DNA of 64,000 nucleotides, from NCBI GenBank assembly GCA_029817715.1, contig JARUPY010000397.1, forward strand, positions 2,914,001 to 2,978,000, written 5' to 3'. The translations under genes were made by a program, and so were the position numbers. Positions 57,852-64,000 of the stretch are shown piece by piece (the first letter of the stretch is position 1; the number at the start of each line of letters is the position of its first letter). This DNA comes from Melastoma dodecandrum (Eukaryota; Streptophyta; Magnoliopsida; Myrtales; Melastomataceae). The notes beneath the pieces were generated by a model. That model was not told the DNA's origin, did no database searches, and worked only from the letters and a program-made list of their open reading frames with translations.

Positions 57852-60800
57852 TCAGAGTAATTGCAGCGGCAGAGCGCCAGAGTAGAATTTCACTCCCGGG
57901 GGAAGACGGTGGTCTCGTTGTTGATGATGATGATGCTGGGGAACCATCGCGTCATGTTTAGGGAAATGCGTGTGTGGAGGAGAAGGAACCGTGGGTGGGG
58001 AAAATTGCAACCACGTTACTGGATCTAATGTTGCTGCTTGCCGACCTTGAGGATAAGCCATGGTTGCCCAAAGCATCTGCTGCTGCTGCTCTGCCCAAAC
58101 ACGGGAGCCTTTCTGGCGGAGACTCTGATCTGAACTTCCTACAGTTGTAGGGAGCTGTTGTCCAACCTAAACCAAATGAGAACAACAATAGTGACTACAT
58201 TACAAGAGAGCTTAACTCTAGAGAAGAGGTGTTCACGAGTGAAGTAGAGATCACAGGAGAGTGGTAAAGACTATGTGAAGTAGCCCAAGAAAGATTAGTA
58301 ACGCACGACAAGACGTCCAAGTTCATATGAATCCCAACAACTCAAAATGATGCGCCATTGGTCAAGTAGCTTTCACAGTGACAACAACGAGCATAGCTTC
58401 TTTGTTCTTTTACAATGGATTTCATGGCATCATGACAAATAGAGACTGGAAATTTGTTTATGTCAGTTGCAATTATCCGGGAACGCACCTGCGGCAATCC
58501 TGTGGCTGAAGCTTGATTCCCATATGCAGGAGAATAGTTGTTTTTTGTCGTTGGGACGGTATGATATGCCCCTGATGCGATATTACTTGGTCCGAGACTG
58601 AGGCACGACCACATTCCGGTTCCCTTGACTGTTCTTGTTCCACCCTTCGAAGTATTAGCATCAACACCACTCTCTCCATTAGAAAGAGACAAAAAATCAA
58701 ACACCTGCAGAAGTCATCAATTTGCAGCCTTTGATTAATATAATTAATTATAACATGAAGCTCTAGTGATGAAGTCAGGGCTACCAAACCTGCTTCTCTT
58801 GTTTATAAACCCCAGGGTATAGATCTCGAAACGACGTTTCCTTCTGTGTCTCCAGGAAGGGAATGCCTTTCTTAACTTCATCGCGAGTTTGTTTGTGCTT
58901 TGCTTCCATGTGGTTAGCCAAGGAAAGTGACTTTGAACTGAAATTTCTCAACCTACTTAGGAGGCTAGCTTTCCTATGAAGTTCTCGATCCGTGTTCATC
59001 TCCTGCTTCCTATGTGTTTGTGTCGTTGAAGCACTGCCCTTATCGCCTCCTCCTTTCAGTTCCTGAATGAGGTAACCTATCCACACGTGAGTGGCACACC
59101 TCTTCCAGGGGATACTATTGACTGCGTTTTGGGATGCCTGTATCGATAACTGGTGTGGAATTATTATTTCAGATAAGGCAATGGGTAGATGAGGGAAGAG
59201 AAACTAAGGAACTGTTGCAAATAGATCAATGCGTCTCCCTTACCTTTGAATGATTCAGTCCTCTGGAGGACAGGCTGCGCTTAGAAGTGCTCATCCTGTC
59301 AGAATAAAGTTAATAAAGTGAAATCTAATACTTTGCAAGGTGATTGATTCTACAGGCCCTTCTAGAGAATTAACAATCAGAAAACTCACTGTTGAGGATT
59401 GCTCCTTTCATTTGAGATCACGGGAACACCAAACGGCCAGGCAAGAGAATCTTCATCAAAAGAGCACAAGAGAGGGCGAATTAACATCTGGTAAATGCGA
59501 AGGAGCCAAAACCACAGCCAGCGAATCCTTTTTACCTTCGCCAGCGAGGCCCCTGAAAATGCCAGGGCACTGCAAGTGGCTCCCATGACAAGATGCCTGC
59601 CATTTTCGCGATTACTCCACCTTACTATGCAAGTAATTCAAAACAACGACGACAACATCAGTACCAATCCAATGGTGAATTCTGGTGTCCCCCGATCAAT
59701 CGCAGGCATTGTCTCTTTTGGCTGCTGTGAACTGCAAAACGACAACCCAAAACATTATGGATTGAGAACACAATTATGGGAGAAACAAGGGAGACTAATT
59801 ACATCCTACCCAAAACCTATGCATGGCTCCGAGTCGAATCCGACACTGCAGGATACCAGCATCTTGTCCTTGCTCATCTCTCTACCCAGTCTGGGGAGTG
59901 GCTCCTTACATTGTTTAGACTCTTCGCAAGCATGTTTAGCTTGCACATAGGTCCTGTCTATTACAGATTCATCCGAAGTCATCACTCTTTTAGTTTCTTC
60001 ACCATGATTTCCCTCACTGACAGAAGAGGAGACAACTTCGTGGGTCCTTGAATGTGCACCCAAATTCGACTCCATTTTGCAACCTGTGCGTAAAGGAACC
60101 CATTCAGGAAAGGAAAGAAAAATCATATCTTCAAGGACACGTTACTACATGGTTAAGGCTTTTGAAATTATCAAAAACCTTCTAGAGCCGGAGTTGAACA
60201 CTCCTTTGTGTTCAACAAGACAAATTCGCTAGCTTGTGCAGAATAGTGCCTAATTTCTTGTGCTGGAAACATGCTTGCCATCGCAAACAGGACCTCGGCT
60301 ACTTCCTCCTCGTCCTTTGTCATGGACACACAAGGAGACGTTCTCGGGGACCAATTCAAAGTTGCATCTTTCTGATGAGTAAAATAGAATAAATCTGTTG
60401 GCACATAAAAACACCGCATGCAAAATACACATTGGGCTAGTGTGAAATAAAAGGAGTTAGTTTTATAATTCCTCTTTTGAAGCCTGAAAACGGGAATGTT
60501 GCTCACTTTGGACTTCGTATCACTGTTCTGTTTTGGTTGTCTGTCCTCAAGAGTTGAATTGCAAGGCTTCTCCATATCTGTTGAAGTTGGAGAAGGAGAT
60601 TTGCAGCCGCGTTTCTTCATGGCTGCAGACATCAGCCATATTTTATCGACAAAAGTGCAATAACAAGTTCTTTACAAGAGAATAAGCGTGAAATTCACGT
60701 GACAGGGATTCCCCTATTCATAGGATCTCTCTCTCTCTCTCTCTCTCTTAAGAGAAAAAGTCTCCGAAAGGTAAAAGTTTGAGTCCTACTCTGGTTATAA

Positions 60801-61528
60801 ATGAAGGCCAAGCCAAAACGAAACAGTACTAAAAACTATTAAAAAAATGTCAAGGCATTTCGACAGCAACACTTTAGGAGAAAAGGAGACATAGGAAACA
60901 AGGTTTAGCAAGAACCATAAGCAGAATACCTAAACAGTCCACGCAATCTGACACTTTTTTGTGTTCTCGATAAAGCTAAGCTTTTTTGTTCGTAAAATTC
61001 ACGAACTGAAGTTCAAATGAACAAGAAGAATCTTACTGTCCCTGGAGAGAAAGTTAAAGGCAAAAGGGACATTATTTTGCTTCAAATCCAATCAATCCCC
61101 CCCCCCCCTCTTACTAAAAGACTAGCCCCATCAATCATCAACCCAAAACCACTGAATCCCGCACTAAAATCAAAACATAGAAAACCGACACACCTGTTCG
61201 GAGTTTCCGCGGCACAGCGATCTTTCCGGCGACTTTGCAGCCATTCAATGACTGGAGCAACCAACACCATTCCATCAAATTCGCAATACATACCAAAACA
61301 ACTTTCTTCAGACAATAAAAAAGGAAGAACACCACCAACGGATTTGATACAGTGGGAGGAAAAGAACAATTATACTTGCCTTCTTAGAAAGCTTTAATCT
61401 TTTCATACTACCACGAGGGCCATCATCATTGTTAACACCCACAACTGCCCTCATCGCATCAGAGCTCGAATTCTTACCACCAAACAAACTCAGCCTCTTG
61501 AGCCTCTCCTTCTTGGACTTCACAGACA
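57852..61528 (-). CDS. Plant-specific protein of unknown function, 11 coding exons
   Basis: Exons by eye: 61528-61380, 61251-61194, 60622-60507, 60371-60179, 60083-59810, 59731-59665, 59596-59390, 59295-59244, 59149-58790, 58704-58489, 58166-57852; about 668 residues. The start is not settled: the first exon follows a splice acceptor and begins TG, so the ATG may be split across an upstream intron. N-terminus SVKSKKERLKRLSLFGGKN is basic; then VPRKLRTAMKKRGCKS; an acidic motif MTKDEEEVAEVLFAMASMFP; SIPWKRCATHVWIGYLIQEL; a Lys/Ser-rich part; and a His/Gln-rich C-terminus (MVPQHHHHQQRDH). I remember similar proteins in other plants without a known role. Likely nuclear from its basic patches. 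Intron 1 has a GC donor. Exon 7 is one base out of phase: an extra T in a T4 run (59458-59461) breaks the frame unless there is splicing I missed. Confidence 0.75.
60729..60749. repeat. (CT)n microsatellite
   Basis: About ten CT repeats in intron 2 of the 11-exon gene. Confidence 0.9.
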
Positions 61529-64000
61529 CTGCATCAAATCAAGAAACAGCTAGAAAATCAATTTTGTCAAAAGGCTCCGCGACCATTAACGGACAACAGG
61601 GGGGGGGGGGGTGGGGTATTATCTACTCGGTATCCTTAATACCCATTAGACACAAAAGAAGGAAATGATATAATAATGAACAAACAGGAGAAGAGAACAA
61701 GATCCTTAAATAGGGTCGGACAAAGACAAGTGTCCACGCATGGCGGTTATGCCTATACGTGTATGAAGAAAAGGACATCTCACCGTTCCTGGACCAGAAC
61801 TCACCCAACTATCAATCCCAGATCCAACAAAGAAACCCACAAAAAAAAAGGAACGAAACAATAAAGAAGGGTCCACTGATTTCAGAACCCACAGAAAAAA
61901 GAGAAAAAGAGGAAACTTCGAGGGGAACAGTTGCCTCTGCCACGCCGAGTCCCTAGTGCTGTCCATCTGTGTCGTGTTGTGTGGGAAGGGGGAAGAAGAG
62001 TCGCCTGCGAATGTGAAGGAATGGGAGAAGGAAGAAAGATATTTCTAGTGGGACGACGATCCATCTCATCTCCTTCTCCGGGTGGTACTGAATAATCACC
62101 CGAAAAGAATTAAAAAAAAAAAGAAAAGGGAGGAGAGAGTATCTAATCGAAGAGGAAAAGGGTAAGCGCGAAGCACGCTTCTGCGTGTTTGGAGGAATCG
62201 GATTCTGCTCTCAATACCTGGGAGGTGGTGGGGACACAGGACAAGCAAACATGGGAGCAGTAAAAGAAAATCACATTACCCAAATACACAAAAAGGAAAA
62301 ACAAACCCAGGAATTCAAGCGACGCATAATGAAATTGGAAGTCAGTAAAAGAACTGACCTTTCATGGAGGGAAGTCGAAGAAAAACATCCGGGCGGCTTT
62401 TTCTTTGTGGGTGGTGAAAGCCAGAAGGGGCAGGGAGAGCAGGGAGACCGAGGAAGAGTCCAACGATTCCTGGTTTTCTCTCTTTCTTATTTTTGCTTGG
62501 TAGCGGAGTGGAGTGGAATTGAATGGAATAGGGATCGAAGCTCGTCGTCTTCCAACCAACTCCCAAGGAAAAGATGGAAAGATCGAAGCTTTTTCACTCC
62601 ACCCAGAAAAAAAAGGATTCGGCTTTCTGTTACCTTGCCTGGGGAAAGACAGTCGAAAGAGAATAGAGGAAGGACTTCACCAATCTTTCCGACAGGTGAG
62701 AACCAACGGACGGCTAAGATCTTGCCACGTCTCGTCAGTTCCTCGGAGGGGATGCCACGTTGGATCACTCGTCGTGTCCATAAATGTTTTGGTCATAATA
62801 ACCGCCTCTTTGAGTTTGAGTAGTATTCAATTGTTCTTTCCCTGCCCCTGCCCCGCCCTGAACCAACCCAACACTTTTTTTTTTCCCATGATTAGTACGA
62901 TGAAGTTTTTCTTTTGTAAGTTAATATTTTATAAGAAGAAACCACTATCTAAGCCCAAGGCCCAATAGTACAACCTAGCCCAAAGGCCTAGCTAGCTACG
63001 GCCCAATAAAACCTGGGACCAGACCACGCCAGCCAAATTAGGATTATAGGCAAGAAATGGGGACCCCACGCGGCATCAAATGTATTCATTCAATCATTCA
63101 CACACCATCCTTTTACCAACTACTCGCCTTTCTCTAATACAAATAATAATGAATAATAATAAGCAAAGGGCAGGTCATATTCCTCCTGTCTTTACCTTAA
63201 AGCTCAAGGGTTAGGTTCTTAAAGTTGGTTCATAACTCGGTCAATTCAATCACAAGTAGGAAAACACATATTTGGATTACGCGGGGAGAAGTGTAAGTCC
63301 ATTGGGTGGGGTGGGGTGTGATGGCAAAAAGAGATACTTTCAGACAAATTTATCGGACGTGTTCATTGTTTTATCTTCCCATTTTTTTTTCCCAGCTATA
63401 AGATCATGAGGCACAGCCTGTTGTGTTCACCTCGCGTTGACATCCACAATGCCCGATAAAATCAGTGCATGCACAGATTCTTTACGTGCACATCTTTTTA
63501 TTTTCCTATACACATATAATATTCCGACTATTAGTTGTATCGACTCATCAATTTTGACGAAGAAGAAGCAAAACCATCGCAATCATGCCTCCACCATGCA
63601 TGCCATCCACGCATTTACATTTCTTTTACCAAAATCCAGTCAACGTTTTTGCTACTAGCAAACATTTTAAATCAAGAAAACTCAAAGTGATCGACTTGTT
63701 TTATTTATTAATTAGTAACTCCAAACACCCACCATCAGTTTAATGCGTAAATTAATTACGATAGGTTTTGAATTGGAGAACTCTCGAAACTCCAAGAACC
63801 AAATCATTTCCACAAACCTATCAAATGCCAAACCCACCCTTGTCCAGTAAACATCACGACCAGTTTGTCCTAACTATTTATTTATATTCTCTCCGGAGTG
63901 CCGTGTCCCTTTTGTTCCCCTCCCCTCCCCCGATCTTACTTTGCTTGTAATGAAATCATCCCATCTGTCCCTGATTCTTGATCCAATGTCCAGACAACTC
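61529..64000. other. Promoter/leader of the 11-exon gene and intergenic DNA
   Basis: 61529-62100 likely holds the 5' leader and an intron, with a G run at 61601-61611. The plus frame 62185-62823 has repetitive Lys/Arg/Glu content and no family match. From 62823 on, several GGCCCA motifs (62955-63006) and AT-rich DNA; no gene seen. Confidence 0.5.

Noticed and set aside
62185..62823. 212-codon frame near the window end as a gene
   Set aside because: Lys/Glu/Arg/Ser-rich chance reading of purine-rich DNA; no motif and an overlapping frame on the other strand.

Overview
The window is nuclear DNA from a flowering plant. It has intron-rich genes with plant-only products (ARF and BPC transcription factors, SAURs, LONELY GUY, LQY1, HVA22, WEB), a nuclear tRNA-Glu, Ty1/copia LTR retrotransposons, and AT-rich intergenic DNA with plant-type microsatellites. 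I could not determine the species.

Layout. 1-16.3 kb is transposon-rich: Copia-1 (complete, minus strand, 142-bp LTRs, target-site duplication GTACA), stray LTR copies, a degenerate repeat block, a decayed plus-strand Copia-2 without visible LTRs, a broken F-box gene, and a 180-bp tandem repeat that carries a copia primer-binding site in each unit. From 16.5 to 27.5 kb lie tRNA-Glu(CTC), a V-ATPase c-subunit gene (minus), a TMEM42-like gene (plus, divergent from it), a class II BASIC PENTACYSTEINE gene (plus), and an ARF5/MONOPTEROS gene (minus, convergent with BPC). From 27.5 to 40.2 kb the DNA is mostly intergenic, with two SAUR genes (33.1 and 37.4 kb) around a decayed filament-like-protein pseudogene. 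LQY1, a chloroplast thylakoid zinc-finger protein for photosystem II repair, is at 40.2-41.5 kb. From 41.9 to 52.4 kb two minus-strand copia elements, each with LTRs and a 5-bp target-site duplication, lie about 390 bp apart. The second is inserted inside the last exon of a LONELY GUY pseudogene. From 54.7 to 61.5 kb come an HVA22-like gene (plus), a WEB-family coiled-coil gene (minus), and an 11-exon plant-specific gene of unknown function (minus).

Functional theme. ARF5, two SAURs, a GAGA-binding BPC factor and a cytokinin-activating LOG relic make this hormone- and development-related, but they are not an operon or an obvious cluster system. Exon models were built by eye from splice sites, reading phase and remembered family sequence; all exon joins quoted keep phase unless stated. 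I found no CRISPR array or bacterial-type system, and no convincing wholly new system. The most informative oddities are the multiply broken LOG gene, the half-identical/half-diverged LTR pair of Copia-4, the triplicated primer-binding-site repeat, two non-canonical GC-AG introns, and a G-run that decides where one SAUR ends.
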